Shown: positions 14,422 through 23,282 of the stretch, piece after piece | How the letters are laid out: each line of letters starts with the position of its first letter | How positions within the stretch are numbered: the stretch's first letter is position 1 | Virus record (IMG/VR): IMGVR_UViG_3300025164_000390 | Location: 1 to 36,421 of that record | DNA from: a virus | Direction: 5' to 3' (one strand) | Length of the DNA stretch: 36,421 nucleotides | Translations under genes and position numbers: made by a program | The notes under the pieces: generated by a model | The model's database searches: none | The model's input: the letters and a program-made list of their open reading frames with translations, nothing else | What the model was told of the DNA's origin: nothing

Positions 14422-15845
14422 TGGCGGCGATCTCTATACTTGAGTTTGCGATTCGCTATATTGACGAGACGGAGGCGGATTCGCCCGCAGCGGCGGAGGT
14501 GAGCGCGGTGAATCTGCTGTACGGGGCGGGCTACACGCTGGCGCAGAACGGGTTCAATCCGCAGACGGCGACGAGCGAGGACGAGCGGGTGATCGAGACG
14601 ATCACGCTGGACGTGGAGGGGACGACGACTGACCTATTGGCTTCACGGCTGGCGACGCTGACGGACGAGCTGCGCAACGTGCAGCGGATGGCGGCGGATC
14701 CAACGTCGCCGTTTGGGGCGTGGCTGCGGCGCAAGCTGAAGGACGAGACGAATCCGCTGCAGGCGATCATCCACGACATGCGGGTGGATACGCGCCAGCA
14801 CATTTTCACGCCGGCGACGGAGCGAGGCAACTATGTGATTGACGTGGTGATCACGCTGACGCGGGGGCCGTGGGAGGCGACGGCTTCGATGGCTACCATT
14901 ACCTTGCCTAATTTGTCGAGTTTTTGCGGGGCAGGAAATATCTATTCTATTTTAGGGGACGCCCCGGCCAGAGTAGTGAAGGCATTATTTAGAAGTGGTC
15001 AGCCTCCATCACCAACGATGGGACAATTGTGGGCTGGCATCAAGGCTAAAGAGGATCTTGACCTATCAAAATTCTTACCCGTGTGGGAATTGGAATTGGG
15101 TGTCATGGGTACAGATACCTCAGTCGTTGCGGATGGAAATGCGAGTGGAGGAAATGTAGCACGATGCACATTCGCAACGGTGAGCGGATTGAGTGAGCGT
15201 GTAGCCATAACGAACGCTATGGCATGTGGATATGATACGACCAAGTACGTTCACCAACGTGGCAACTATGTCGTGCTCTTGCGGTTCAAGGGAGGAACAT
15301 CAACATCGTATCGTTTCCGGCTCGATCACGGGAGCCGGATACCTGGTATTGTCGAATACATCACAGGTAATCTAGTCGAACAGTCAACGGATTCGAGTTC
15401 AGCCTATTACGTGGTAAACCTTGGGGTTGCGCGAATCCCACACGTCGAACGCGGGTACATGGCATTGAACCGTGGACAATTTGCATTTCGCATGATGGCT
15501 GAACGAGTTTCTGGTTCTGGAAACTTGGATATGGATTGTTTGGGATTGATACCTCTTCCACCCCAAAATACATTTGGCGGGTTCTTTTATGCCTGTTTCT
15601 TTTCAACTGGCGATGATGGATTTTATTTTAGACATTATGCCGATGACGCCAAATCTGTTACAACACGTCAATATAGCTTGCATGCTGATAGCGAGATGCT
15701 GGGTGGAATACCGCCAGGTGATTCACAAATGGTAGCATGCATGACGTCTGAAACCGGAGTGAGTCTATTGACTGAACATACTGACGTGACGATCTCGGCG
15801 GCGTTTGCGCGGTATGCCAGCCGGGTATTGAGGGGGGCGGCGTGA
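14418..15845 (+). CDS. Distal tail-like protein with an AT-rich, probably acquired, C-terminal region
   Basis: 475 residues, the first gene after the tape measure, where siphophages encode the distal tail protein. ATG 14418 overlaps the tape measure stop (ATGA); ATG 14421 is an alternative. Residues 1-155 (FAIRYIDETEAD, ADPTSPFGAWLRRKLKD, NYVIDVVITLTRGPWEA) look like the tail-ring part and have the high-GC codon use of the neighbours. From about residue 160 to 457 the DNA becomes visibly richer in A and T and codon use changes, returning to normal in the last 20 residues. That region is beta-rich (FRLDHGSRIPGIVEY, MALNRGQFAFRMMAE) and is probably a carbohydrate- or receptor-binding insert. 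Confidence 0.68.
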   Translation: MMAAISILEFAIRYIDETEADSPAAAEVSAVNLLYGAGYTLAQNGFNPQTATSEDERVIETITLDVEGTTTDLLASRLATLTDELRNVQRMAADPTSPFGAWLRRKLKDETNPLQAIIHDMRVDTRQHIFTPATERGNYVIDVVITLTRGPWEATASMATITLPNLSSFCGAGNIYSILGDAPARVVKALFRSGQPPSPTMGQLWAGIKAKEDLDLSKFLPVWELELGVMGTDTSVVADGNASGGNVARCTFATVSGLSERVAITNAMACGYDTTKYVHQRGNYVVLLRFKGGTSTSYRFRLDHGSRIPGIVEYITGNLVEQSTDSSSAYYVVNLGVARIPHVERGYMALNRGQFAFRMMAERVSGSGNLDMDCLGLIPLPPQNTFGGFFYACFFSTGDDGFYFRHYADDAKSVTTRQYSLHADSEMLGGIPPGDSQMVACMTSETGVSLLTEHTDVTISAAFARYASRVLRGAA

Positions 15846-17341
15846 GGCTGCCTTACGAGATCGTGATGGGGCCGCTGTTGACGGAGACGAGCGGATTGCA
15901 TACGATCGTGACGAAGCGATTCCCGACGTGGTCGCACACGAAGCGGCGGGTGGGCGGGGACTGGATGGGCGGCGGCGAGTTCGTGGGCAGCGCGCTGGAA
16001 AAGGTGTCGCTGTTCACGTATGGGCTCGGTCGCCGGATATGGGTCAACGTCGGGGCAAATCGAGTCTGGGACGGTTTCACCGGCGAGATGGAGCTGGACC
16101 TGGGCGGGACGGTGCTGCGGCGCAGCCTGATTGACGAATCGTTTGGGAATGCCGTGCAGGCGTATTTTACGCGCTCGATGGGCGAGAATCTGCTGGCGAA
16201 CGGCTCGGCGGAGCTGGGGGATACGGGGTGGGGTTTCATTACAGGCTGGCATCCCAACCGATCTGCGATCTGTCCAGATGGGCTGCCGGCCGATCAGACG
16301 CCGTGGGTGGCGCACGGGCAAAAGTCGTTTTGGATGGAGACAAAAACTGATAAAGCTGGCGGCAGGAAATTCACGTGCGGCAACCTGGTGGCGGGATCGA
16401 GCTACGAGGTCAATTGCATTCTCAAGTCATACGGCTGGTGGAGGGTCGAACTGCGGCGCAGTGATACGAACCAATCGCTGGGCGAGGCGGAGACGGATGG
16501 ATCGGACGCCGTTCACCACATTTCATTTTCTTTTTATAACGGCGACTTTAGCGGGGGAGTTTACTTGTGGATCTTTGGGCAGGAGGATTGCACGTGCTAC
16601 GTGGACGGGGCCGGCGTATATCGCAAGGGCTATCCCTCGATGACGGGGTGGCAGACCGAGGCGGATTCCATCTCGCGTTTCGGGCGGGTGGAAAAGATTT
16701 TGTCGCTGGGGGCGCTGGAGGACGCGGCGGTGCTGGCGCACGTTCAATCGGTGCTGCCCAAGATGGCGTGGGCGCGGCCCAAGCCACCCGACGAGTTATT
16801 TGCGCGCTCAACGGGCGAGCAGGAGAACAAGCAGATCAGGTTGACGGTGCGCGCGGTGGGGCGCGTGTGGACGATGGCCTGGCTGTACATGGCGATCAGC
16901 GGGACGGGGACGGTGTCGGACCGGCTGACGCAATTGGCGACGGGGATGCCGTATTTCAGCGTGGGGCACATCACGACGAACGCGACGGCGCTGAAGGTGT
17001 ACGACCAGGGGATCCCAGCGCGGCGCTGGGACGCGGCGGAGGCGGCGATCTCGATGGCGGACTCGAGCGGCAACTTTTATCGTGGGGGAGTTAATGCACG
17101 TTATTTTACCTATGATGCGCTGAGCACAATTGACTGCCCGCTGTTCGACCGCGGGCGGCTGCTGGAGCGGCCGGCGCGCCGGGAGGCGCACGCGCTGCTG
17201 GCGGAGCCGGGCTGGGTGGAGGTGTTTCGCTCGCCGATCTGGGGGGGCGGGCTTTCAGGCAAGACGGAGCTGGCGCTGATCAGCGAGGTTGGCTTTACGG
17301 CGCCGGATAAGCTGACGTTGAGGCGGGAGCAGTTGCAATGA
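15842..17341 (+). CDS. Tail tip/baseplate hub-like protein with a carbohydrate-binding insert
   Basis: 499 residues from GTG 15842 (GTGA overlap). The N-terminal strands (ETSGLHTIVTKRFPTWSH) and the C-terminal half (RLTVRAVGRVWTMAWLYMAI, EPGWVEVFRSPIWGGG) suit a tail-tip protein. Residues about 115-265 form an insert starting NLLANGSAELGDTGWGF, the usual opening of CBM4/9-type jelly-roll domains, with VYLWIFGQEDCTCYVDGAGVY as its closing strands. It may bind host surface sugars. A bipartite element lies in frame at 17086-17113. No enzyme motif is seen. Confidence 0.62.
   Translation: MRLPYEIVMGPLLTETSGLHTIVTKRFPTWSHTKRRVGGDWMGGGEFVGSALEKVSLFTYGLGRRIWVNVGANRVWDGFTGEMELDLGGTVLRRSLIDESFGNAVQAYFTRSMGENLLANGSAELGDTGWGFITGWHPNRSAICPDGLPADQTPWVAHGQKSFWMETKTDKAGGRKFTCGNLVAGSSYEVNCILKSYGWWRVELRRSDTNQSLGEAETDGSDAVHHISFSFYNGDFSGGVYLWIFGQEDCTCYVDGAGVYRKGYPSMTGWQTEADSISRFGRVEKILSLGALEDAAVLAHVQSVLPKMAWARPKPPDELFARSTGEQENKQIRLTVRAVGRVWTMAWLYMAISGTGTVSDRLTQLATGMPYFSVGHITTNATALKVYDQGIPARRWDAAEAAISMADSSGNFYRGGVNARYFTYDALSTIDCPLFDRGRLLERPARREAHALLAEPGWVEVFRSPIWGGGLSGKTELALISEVGFTAPDKLTLRREQLQ
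17086..17113 (-). repeat. Bipartite dispersed element, copy 6, inside the tail-tip gene
   Basis: On the - strand ATAGGTAAAATAAC, five bases, TTAACTCCC. It is coding (VNARYFTYDALS). Confidence 0.65.
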
Positions 17342-18999
17342 AGGGGATGGGGCCGCCACCGGAATTCCGGGGGGCACGGAACACATCGGAGCAGTTGCCT
17401 TCATCAGACGTGCCCGGGCTGGTAGCCACGCTGCTGGGCGAGCATCGCAATGGCGGCGGGCGGATGCGCTTCGCATGGTTCGCGGACGGGCCAGGGATTC
17501 TGGTGCCAGATGTCTCTACGGTGACGACTCATGCGTTATTGTCTGCGTCTCATAGCGATACGACGGCGCAGGCCGTCTCGCGCGGCAGCTTGATCTATGG
17601 CAATGCCACGCCGACGTGGAACGAGCTGACGCTCGGGGGCGCGGCGGGTTCGTTTTTGCGCCGGGACGCCAACGACGTGATGTGGAGCACGCTGGTACTG
17701 CCGAACGCGGCGACGCAGGGCGATTTGTTGTATGCGAGTGGAGCGAATACGATTGGGAACCTGGCGGACGTGGCAGTGGGGCAGGTGCTGGTCTCGGGTG
17801 GGGTCGGAGCCGCACCAGCGTACAGCGCCAGTCCGACGCTGACAGGGCTGATGCTCTCCGGGCTGACGGCTTCCACGCTCATTTACTCCAATGCAACCAA
17901 GGCGATCACGAGCCTGGCGAATGCGGCGGGTTATCTGTACAACAATGGGGCGGGGGTGCTGTCGTGGGCTGCGACCGCTGCGCCGACGGCGCACAACTTG
18001 TTGAGCACGAGCCACGGGGATACAGCGGCGGCGGCGGTTGCGGATGGTGACATTATCATTGGCAATGCCACGCCAGCGTGGTCGAGGCTGGCCATCTCTG
18101 TCCCGGCGGCGGGGACGCTGAATTATCTGGGCGTGAACAATGCGGAGCTGCGGCCAAGCTGGAAGAGCGCGTCGAGCAACCCGGGCGCGGCGGCGAATAT
18201 TTTGCAATCTGACCCGAGTGGGTATCTGCAATTGACCAGGTTGGGGGCTGGCATAGCACCATCGTATCCATTACATTCTCTCTCAACTGCTGGGGCGCAA
18301 TTGTGCCTCAGCTATAACGCGAACGCTTACACAACTTTCCAAACGAGCACCGGATGGATTAAGATCAGCAATATCTATACAGCCGGAGATGGGCACACGG
18401 CGATTGATTTGGTTTGTGGTCAATCTTCTCCATCCAAGTCTGTAGTTGCTGTTTCTAATTATAATGGCGTAATCGCTTGTGTGGACACGGATACAGGGGC
18501 AACCCAAATGCACCAGTGGTGGAAGGCGACTGGCGCTGGCGGCGGGACTGTTTTTACTACTCTAGGACAGCTTGATCAGGATGGTGATTTGCGTGTGCTG
18601 GGTGGTTTACACGTCGGCTCGACAGCCACAGATCCTGGCGCGGGAGAGATTTTCCTCAATGGCAACCGGGTGCGCGGCAGCGTCTCTAGCTCGAATTTCA
18701 GGATGAAGTATATTGATGCACTGGCGGTGGATGCCGTCGCAGCGCTGCTGCACTCGGATGCGATTGCGGCGTTCGTGATCATTCATCACGTGGGGGCGGG
18801 GACCTTCGCGCTATATCACACATCGGGCGGGGTATACACGACGACCGAGTGGCAGGATCCAAGCGGCTTGTTCACAACGACCAAAGACAATGCCGGGACC
18901 ATCAACATCTATTGGGATGCAGGCGGGGCGCGCTACGAGGTGCAGAACAAAACGGCCGGGGCGATCTATCTCGGAATTTATTATTTCACGAATATCTGA
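17338..18999 (+). CDS. Tail fibre protein with an internal repeat
   Basis: 553 residues, rich in Ala, Gly, Ser and Thr, with beta-type repeats typical of trimeric fibres. A roughly 60-residue unit is duplicated: HALLSASHSDTTAQAVSRGS...IYGNATPTW at about residue 62 and HNLLSTSHGDTAAAAVADGD...IIGNATPAW at about residue 219. The central part (LLYASGANTIGNL, LIYSNATKAITSL) has the shallow repeats seen in T4-like and Chloroflexota-phage fibres. Residues 300-400 are from more AT-rich DNA. It starts at an ATGA overlap and probably contributes to host binding. Confidence 0.7.
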   Translation: MKGMGPPPEFRGARNTSEQLPSSDVPGLVATLLGEHRNGGGRMRFAWFADGPGILVPDVSTVTTHALLSASHSDTTAQAVSRGSLIYGNATPTWNELTLGGAAGSFLRRDANDVMWSTLVLPNAATQGDLLYASGANTIGNLADVAVGQVLVSGGVGAAPAYSASPTLTGLMLSGLTASTLIYSNATKAITSLANAAGYLYNNGAGVLSWAATAAPTAHNLLSTSHGDTAAAAVADGDIIIGNATPAWSRLAISVPAAGTLNYLGVNNAELRPSWKSASSNPGAAANILQSDPSGYLQLTRLGAGIAPSYPLHSLSTAGAQLCLSYNANAYTTFQTSTGWIKISNIYTAGDGHTAIDLVCGQSSPSKSVVAVSNYNGVIACVDTDTGATQMHQWWKATGAGGGTVFTTLGQLDQDGDLRVLGGLHVGSTATDPGAGEIFLNGNRVRGSVSSSNFRMKYIDALAVDAVAALLHSDAIAAFVIIHHVGAGTFALYHTSGGVYTTTEWQDPSGLFTTTKDNAGTINIYWDAGGARYEVQNKTAGAIYLGIYYFTNI

Positions 19000-19034
19000 A
19001 TCAGGGCGATGGCGGGCAACTGGGTAGGAATGTA

Positions 19035-19691
19035 ATGATTGCTTTGACTGAAGTCGGAATCACAGATGCGGACTATGCGGCGGCGGCGAATGGCGGGCCG
19101 TACGTCACGATTGACTCGACCGGCAAACATCTGACTGCACCAGATGCCAGTTGGCAGGAGCCGGGGGCAAATACATTTCTGGTGTGGGCATGGTGTTATA
19201 AGCATGGCGAGCCTGGCGCAGTCCGCTTGCCCATTTTGTCCAAGTACGATACCGGCGTGGCGGCAGACCGGGCATGGTACCTGGATATGAACGGGGCTGA
19301 TCCGCTGTATGCCACATTGGGGGTTTACAATGCCGCGCTGGCGTCGCTGATCACCATCACGTCTACGCGCCTGATCCCGGCGGATGCGTGGGCCTTTGTG
19401 GCGGGGTATTTTCAGCCTTCAATGTTGATGCGGGTGTACGCTGGCCTGGCGGTCGAGGTGGCTGTGACGATTAATTCACTGACGAGCAATGTGCCGGCAT
19501 CTATTCAAAATGGCGCTGCTCCGTTCGCGGTTGGCGCTCGTCACGCGAGCGGGGTGGTGGATACCACGAATCACTTTTTCGGGCGCATCGGGATGTTCAA
19601 GGGCGTGTGCAACGTGCCAGCGACTTGTGTGGACGAGCACGTGGCGCGGGTTTTCCGGTCAATGCGGCATTACTATGCCGATTTGGCGTAG
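19035..19691 (+). CDS. Concanavalin A/LamG-like lectin protein
   Basis: 218 residues from ATG 19035, which has TAGGA about 6 bases upstream; the open frame further left is only a shadow of the fibre gene. The pattern NTFLVWAWCYKHGEPGAVRLPILSKYD, RAWYLDMNGADPLYATLGVY, AWAFVAGYFQPSMLMRVYAG and a terminal NHFFGRIGMFKGVCNVP is that of LamG-type jelly-roll lectins. It is probably a fibre accessory or receptor-binding protein, by both fold and location between tail fibre genes. Confidence 0.7.
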   Translation: MIALTEVGITDADYAAAANGGPYVTIDSTGKHLTAPDASWQEPGANTFLVWAWCYKHGEPGAVRLPILSKYDTGVAADRAWYLDMNGADPLYATLGVYNAALASLITITSTRLIPADAWAFVAGYFQPSMLMRVYAGLAVEVAVTINSLTSNVPASIQNGAAPFAVGARHASGVVDTTNHFFGRIGMFKGVCNVPATCVDEHVARVFRSMRHYYADLA

Positions 19692-19704
19692 GGGGAATAG
19701 AGAC

Positions 19705-20040
19705 ATGATCATCAATCTCAAAACTCAACTGGTAGATTTCAAGGGCCAGCCCATCGAGATGGACGAGCAGATTTGCCCGACGTGCCGCAGACCAATTGCG
19801 CCGACGAAAACCATCCTTGGTGATGTGCTCCTGACTGCCATCAATGGGCACAAGGAACGCGAGGAACTTTCGCTGGACGAACAACGGCGACGGTTCAGGC
19901 TAGGAGTTCGGATTGCATCTGCCGATGAGATTGAATTTTCTGCGGCGGAGATTGTGCTACTGGAGGATCAAGTGCGTAAATTTTATGCTCCGGTGGTCAC
20001 AGGGCAAGTGTGCGATCTGCTCGAGCCGCCAAAATCATAG
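19705..20040 (+). CDS. Small tail-region protein with a CPTC knuckle
   Basis: 111 residues from ATG 19705. It begins IINLKTQLVDFKGQPIE, then CPTCRRPI, TILGDVLLTAINGH, and ends with two helices (AAEIVLLEDQVRKFYAPVVTGQVCDLLE). A layout of N-terminal strand, TLGDVL helix and C-terminal helices is seen in small siphophage tail proteins of unknown role. The CxxC pair could be half of a zinc site. A longer upstream frame reads across the lectin gene and is rejected. Confidence 0.6.
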   Translation: MIINLKTQLVDFKGQPIEMDEQICPTCRRPIAPTKTILGDVLLTAINGHKEREELSLDEQRRRFRLGVRIASADEIEFSAAEIVLLEDQVRKFYAPVVTGQVCDLLEPPKS

Positions 20041-20074
20041 GGGGGAAGGGGGTAAGAGCTGCACTCACCCGCTT

Positions 20075-20100
20075 CTCATAACAACTATTATTTTACCTAT
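20075..20100 (-). repeat. Bipartite dispersed element, copy 7
   Basis: On the - strand ATAGGTAAAATAAT, five bases, TTATGAGAA. It abuts the AGGAG ribosome-binding site of the gene at 20112. Confidence 0.8.
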
Positions 20101-20111
20101 AGGAGAAAAGC

Positions 20112-20333
20112 ATGATGGGCGACTTGAGTGGAATCAGTTTGCCGGAACTGTACTTGCGAGTTGGCGTGCTCGATCGAATCATTGCGGAAAGCCAGGGCGA
20201 TCCACGTGTGGTCGAGCCTAAACGACAGCGGGAAATACTTGTCGCGGAAATTCAACGGCGGAATCCACCCGCGCAGGTTATTGGTGTCAGGCCGATTGCC
20301 ATGATAGGCAAACAGCCTGGCGTAAAGGAGTAA
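20112..20333 (+). CDS. Small protein, unknown
   Basis: 73 residues with AGGAG 7 bases upstream. A predicted helical start (SLPELYLRVGVLDRIIAES), then a basic segment (EPKRQREILVAEIQRRN). No family recognised. It is co-directional with and four bases upstream of the next gene, so probably part of the same tail-accessory transcript. Confidence 0.6.
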   Translation: MMGDLSGISLPELYLRVGVLDRIIAESQGDPRVVEPKRQREILVAEIQRRNPPAQVIGVRPIAMIGKQPGVKE

Positions 20334-20337
20334 AAAA

Positions 20338-20781
20338 ATGGCTGAAGGCGATGGAGCGATCTATAACAATTTCAAGGAGCAGGTCTTGGAGGGCGTGTTC
20401 AACCTGGCCAGCGGCGGGCACACGCTGAAACTCACGCTGCACACGGGCTACACGCCGGATATTGACGCCCACACCGTGTGGGCCGACGTGAGCGCGACGG
20501 AGTACGGCACGGCCTCTGGTTACACAGCCGGCGGCGCGACGCTGGCCGGGCAGGACGTGACGCAGGACAATACGAACGATCGGGGTGTGTTCGATGCGAC
20601 CGATGTAACCTGGGCAAGTCTGGGGCCGCTATCGCCTGCCACGCCGAGCCACTGCATCCTGTGGGACGACTCGGTGGCGGGCGATCCGCTGATCGCGTAT
20701 TGGGCGCTCGGTACCACGGCAACCAATGGAGGGAACTATACGATTCAATGGAACGCGAGCGGCATCATCACGGTTACGTGA
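20338..20781 (+). CDS. Phage virion-associated beta protein
   Basis: 147 residues with AAGGAG upstream. The opening YNNFKEQVLEGVFNLASGGHTLKLTLHTGYTPDIDAH, then the DNTNDRGVFDATDVTWASL core, PLIAYWALGTTATNGGNYTI and the final ASGIITVT match a family common in tailed-phage genomes (small beta-sandwich structural proteins, often next to tail genes). The exact location in the virion is not known to me. Confidence 0.65.
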   Translation: MAEGDGAIYNNFKEQVLEGVFNLASGGHTLKLTLHTGYTPDIDAHTVWADVSATEYGTASGYTAGGATLAGQDVTQDNTNDRGVFDATDVTWASLGPLSPATPSHCILWDDSVAGDPLIAYWALGTTATNGGNYTIQWNASGIITVT

Positions 20782-20810
20782 GTATGCAAAGATGAACGCG
20801 GTCAGGAGGC

Positions 20811-21407
20811 ATGATGACGGTCAGGTTTTACATCATACCGATTGAGCAGGTGGGCAATTATCGCGGGCCAGAGTATTTCACGTGGCGCAACGATGCAAAT
20901 CCGCCAAGCATCGATTGTCCATGGAACATGATTGACTATGGTCTGGTGAACCGCGCGGTCATTGCAGCAGACGTGACGACAACCCAGCACAGCGAACTGG
21001 TTACACATGGCGACGTTTTGGCGTTGCCTGTGAACCTGGATCAAGCGATGACCCAGGCGGCTGTCAATACGTCGCAAACATTCCTGGAGAATGCCGGCGT
21101 CCCTGCCGGCTGGATCAACACCAGCTACACCTACCGTGAGGTATTGCGCATTGTCACATCTATGTTCCTCTACATCCAGCGCGTGACCGCGATCCTGGAA
21201 CACCAGATTGTTCTCACGGGTGGGGTGCTCAATCGGCAGATGAACGAGATAAGCGCAGAAATCCGGGACGCAATGGCGCAAGCGGCTGATGAGATGGAGT
21301 ATGACTATTCGTGGGTAACAGGCGCGACGACCGTGCGGCAGTTGCTGAAGGCGATGGGCGATGCCTGGGGTGACAAGCCGATCTACTTCGGGTTCGTGGA
21401 ATTGTAG
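20811..21407 (+). CDS. Unknown protein in the tail-accessory region
   Basis: 198 residues with a strong AGGAGG 4 bases before ATG 20811 (ATG 20814 is also possible). The first 85 residues are alpha/beta (VRFYIIPIEQVGNYRGPEYF, WNMIDYGLVNRAVIAADV) and the rest is helical. The Arg/Pro-poor composition suits a virion protein. It is the last gene before the repeat-rich fibre. No function is inferred. Confidence 0.55.
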   Translation: MMTVRFYIIPIEQVGNYRGPEYFTWRNDANPPSIDCPWNMIDYGLVNRAVIAADVTTTQHSELVTHGDVLALPVNLDQAMTQAAVNTSQTFLENAGVPAGWINTSYTYREVLRIVTSMFLYIQRVTAILEHQIVLTGGVLNRQMNEISAEIRDAMAQAADEMEYDYSWVTGATTVRQLLKAMGDAWGDKPIYFGFVEL

Positions 21408-21427
21408 GTAAAACAATGGCTTTACCC
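21405..21427 (+). repeat. Bipartite dispersed element, half copy
   Basis: TAGGTAAAACAAT is intact and contains the start codon of the next gene (CAATGG). The right arm is reduced to TTACCC. Half sites also occur at 24385-24397. Confidence 0.6.
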
Positions 21428-22822
21428 GCGACCGATAGTTTTACCGGAACGAACGGTACCCAGATCGAGGTGTATTCCGCGAACTGGACGCTGAACGCGG
21501 GCGCAATCGATATTCAGAGCAATGCAATCGCGCCCGATAATCCGACCGATGAGAGTGGAGCGCATTGGAACGCCGATTCGTTCAGCAATGATCAATACGC
21601 CGAATTAACGCTGGCTGCCCTGGCAAGTGGATACCAGATTGGGCCGGCGGTTCGCGCCCATGTCAGCGCCGCGACCTACTACATTTATTACACGGACGGC
21701 GGCGCAACGCAGATCGCCAAAATGGTTGGCGGGGTTTGGACACAACTCGGCTCTGATTTGGCGAACCCGGCGAATGGATCGGTTCTAAAGCTAGAAGTAA
21801 GCGGCACAACCCTTACGGCCTATGATGATGACGTCAGTCAGGGAAGCCGCACAGATTCCTCCATCGCATCCGGTTACGCGGGCGTAGCTGCATACGGCGA
21901 CAACACGACTACACGTGGAGATAATTTTGAGGGCGGCAACCTGGGAGTTACTCCGGTGTCTATCGCCGTGGATGCGCTGGCATTGGCGGGCGCGGCGCAA
22001 GCGGCGGACGTTCAACCAGGTGCGGTATCAGTTGCAGCCGATGTACTGAGCCTGGCGGGCGCAGCGCAGGCAGCGAGCGTCCAGAGCAGCATCTCGATCC
22101 CAGCCGACACGCTGGGTCTGATCGGCGCGGCGCAAGCGGCGGACGTCCAGCCGGGTGCGGTGTCTATCGCCGTGGACGCGCTGGTATTGGCGGGCGCAGC
22201 GCAAGCGCCGGATGTCCAGCCGGGCGCAATCTCAGTTGCAGTAGATGCACTAACTCTTGCCGGCGCGGCACAAGCAATGGATGTCCAGGGTGTTGTGTCC
22301 ATCGCCGTGGACGCTCTGACTCTGACCGGTGCTGCTCAAGCGACGGATATTCAACCAGGGGCAGTGTCGGTTGCCGTAGACGCGATCGGCCTGGCGTGTG
22401 TGGCGCGGGTAGCTGGCGTCCAGATCGGCGCCGTGACCGTGGTGGTCAATGCGCTTACGATGACCGGAGCAGCGCAGGCCACTGATGTTCAGCCAGGGGC
22501 GGTATCCGTCGCCGTAGATGCGCTGGATTTTGCCGGTGCAGCGCAGGTCCTGGATGTCCAGCCAGGGGCGGTGTCAGTTTCTGCTGATGCGCTGGCTATG
22601 AATGCGACCCCATTGGCAATGACTGCCTTCACCGCCGGGGGCGTCGTTCTGGCGATGGCCGTGCTTGGACTGACGCTCTCGGCCCGTGGTATCGGAGCAC
22701 TCTCCGTGCCAGAGGTGCGGATCGCATTGATTGACAACCTCACACCGATTAAGAGTGCCGCCGACTTGACGGCCATGAAGATGGTGGATGACTTGACAGC
22801 CAGGAAATCAATAGTTTTTTGA
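21416..22822 (+). CDS. Fibre protein: lectin-like domain plus tandem 22-23-residue repeats
   Basis: 468 residues. Residues 1-178 resemble a LamG-type lectin domain (TDSFTGTNGTQIEVYSANWTL, then ADSFSNDQYAELTLAAL, VLKLEVSGTTLTAYDDDV, GYAGVAAYGDNTTTRGDNFEGG). From about residue 181 to 415 there are nine clear tandem units close to SVAVDALTLAGAAQATDVQP and two degenerate ones. Such a regular period with Gly/Ala turns suggests a beta-solenoid or fibrous shaft. The last 50 residues (ALIDNLTPIKSAADLTAMK) may anchor the next protein. Its start codon lies in a bipartite half-element. Confidence 0.7.
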   Translation: MALPATDSFTGTNGTQIEVYSANWTLNAGAIDIQSNAIAPDNPTDESGAHWNADSFSNDQYAELTLAALASGYQIGPAVRAHVSAATYYIYYTDGGATQIAKMVGGVWTQLGSDLANPANGSVLKLEVSGTTLTAYDDDVSQGSRTDSSIASGYAGVAAYGDNTTTRGDNFEGGNLGVTPVSIAVDALALAGAAQAADVQPGAVSVAADVLSLAGAAQAASVQSSISIPADTLGLIGAAQAADVQPGAVSIAVDALVLAGAAQAPDVQPGAISVAVDALTLAGAAQAMDVQGVVSIAVDALTLTGAAQATDIQPGAVSVAVDAIGLACVARVAGVQIGAVTVVVNALTMTGAAQATDVQPGAVSVAVDALDFAGAAQVLDVQPGAVSVSADALAMNATPLAMTAFTAGGVVLAMAVLGLTLSARGIGALSVPEVRIALIDNLTPIKSAADLTAMKMVDDLTARKSIVF

Positions 22823-22829
22823 GGTGGCC

Positions 22830-23186
22830 ATGGAGACTTTTAAGATACGCGCCAAGGTGACAGATCCGATTATCTTTCAGTGCCAGCAGCAAGTTGGCAA
22901 TGATGCCCCCCCTGTTCCGGTTGATTTGACCGGTGTGGATGCGGTCGAATTGCACGCACGCGAGCGAACAACTGGCGCTGTCTTGACGTTTAAGTCATCC
23001 GATGTGCCACCCTTGATCGCAGTCACCGATGAAGACAATGGCGAGGTGACATTCTCGCCACTCGCTACAACGTTTGTGGCGGCGGCCCAATACAATGGAT
23101 GGCTGAGGGTGACTGATGCGCTTGGGAAGATCATCAGTTATCCCACGGGTGAATTTTTTACATTGGTCGTGGTTGAAGAATTCTAG
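22830..23186 (+). CDS. Baseplate-upper-like protein (BppU N-terminal type)
   Basis: 118 residues from ATG 22830, with GAGG 5 bases upstream (GTG 22824 is an alternative). The order FKIRAKVTDPIIFQCQQQ, PVPVDLTGVDAVELHARE, EVTFSPLATTFVAAAQYNGWLRVTDALGKIISYPTGEFFTLVV is typical of the beta-sandwich domain of baseplate upper proteins that attach receptor-binding proteins to the tail tip. It is the last structural gene, directly before the terminator region. Confidence 0.68.
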   Translation: METFKIRAKVTDPIIFQCQQQVGNDAPPVPVDLTGVDAVELHARERTTGAVLTFKSSDVPPLIAVTDEDNGEVTFSPLATTFVAAAQYNGWLRVTDALGKIISYPTGEFFTLVVVEEF

Positions 23187-23198
23187 CATAACAAAAAT

Positions 23199-23219
23199 AC
23201 GCGGCGTGGAGCGCCGCGT
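23199..23219 (-). terminator. Hairpin terminator for the leftward (integrase) transcript
   Basis: 8-bp perfect stem ACGCGGCG/CGCCGCGT with loop TGGAG. Read on the - strand it is followed by ATTTTTGTT, so it suits the leftward direction. Confidence 0.55.
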
Positions 23220-23255
23220 GTTGGGCATTACTGAATGTTCCTAGCATCCAGCCTG

Positions 23256-23272
23256 CGGGCGGGACTCGCCCG
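23256..23272. other. GC hairpin between convergent operons
   Basis: 6-bp stem CGGGCG/CGCCCG with a 5-base loop. It lies between the two terminator candidates and has no T-run. Confidence 0.35.
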
Positions 23273-23282
23273 GCACTGCCAA

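Noticed and set aside
14893-15790. Diversity-generating retroelement target
   Set aside because: No reverse transcriptase or template repeat is seen in the window, and the AT-rich shift covers too long a region.
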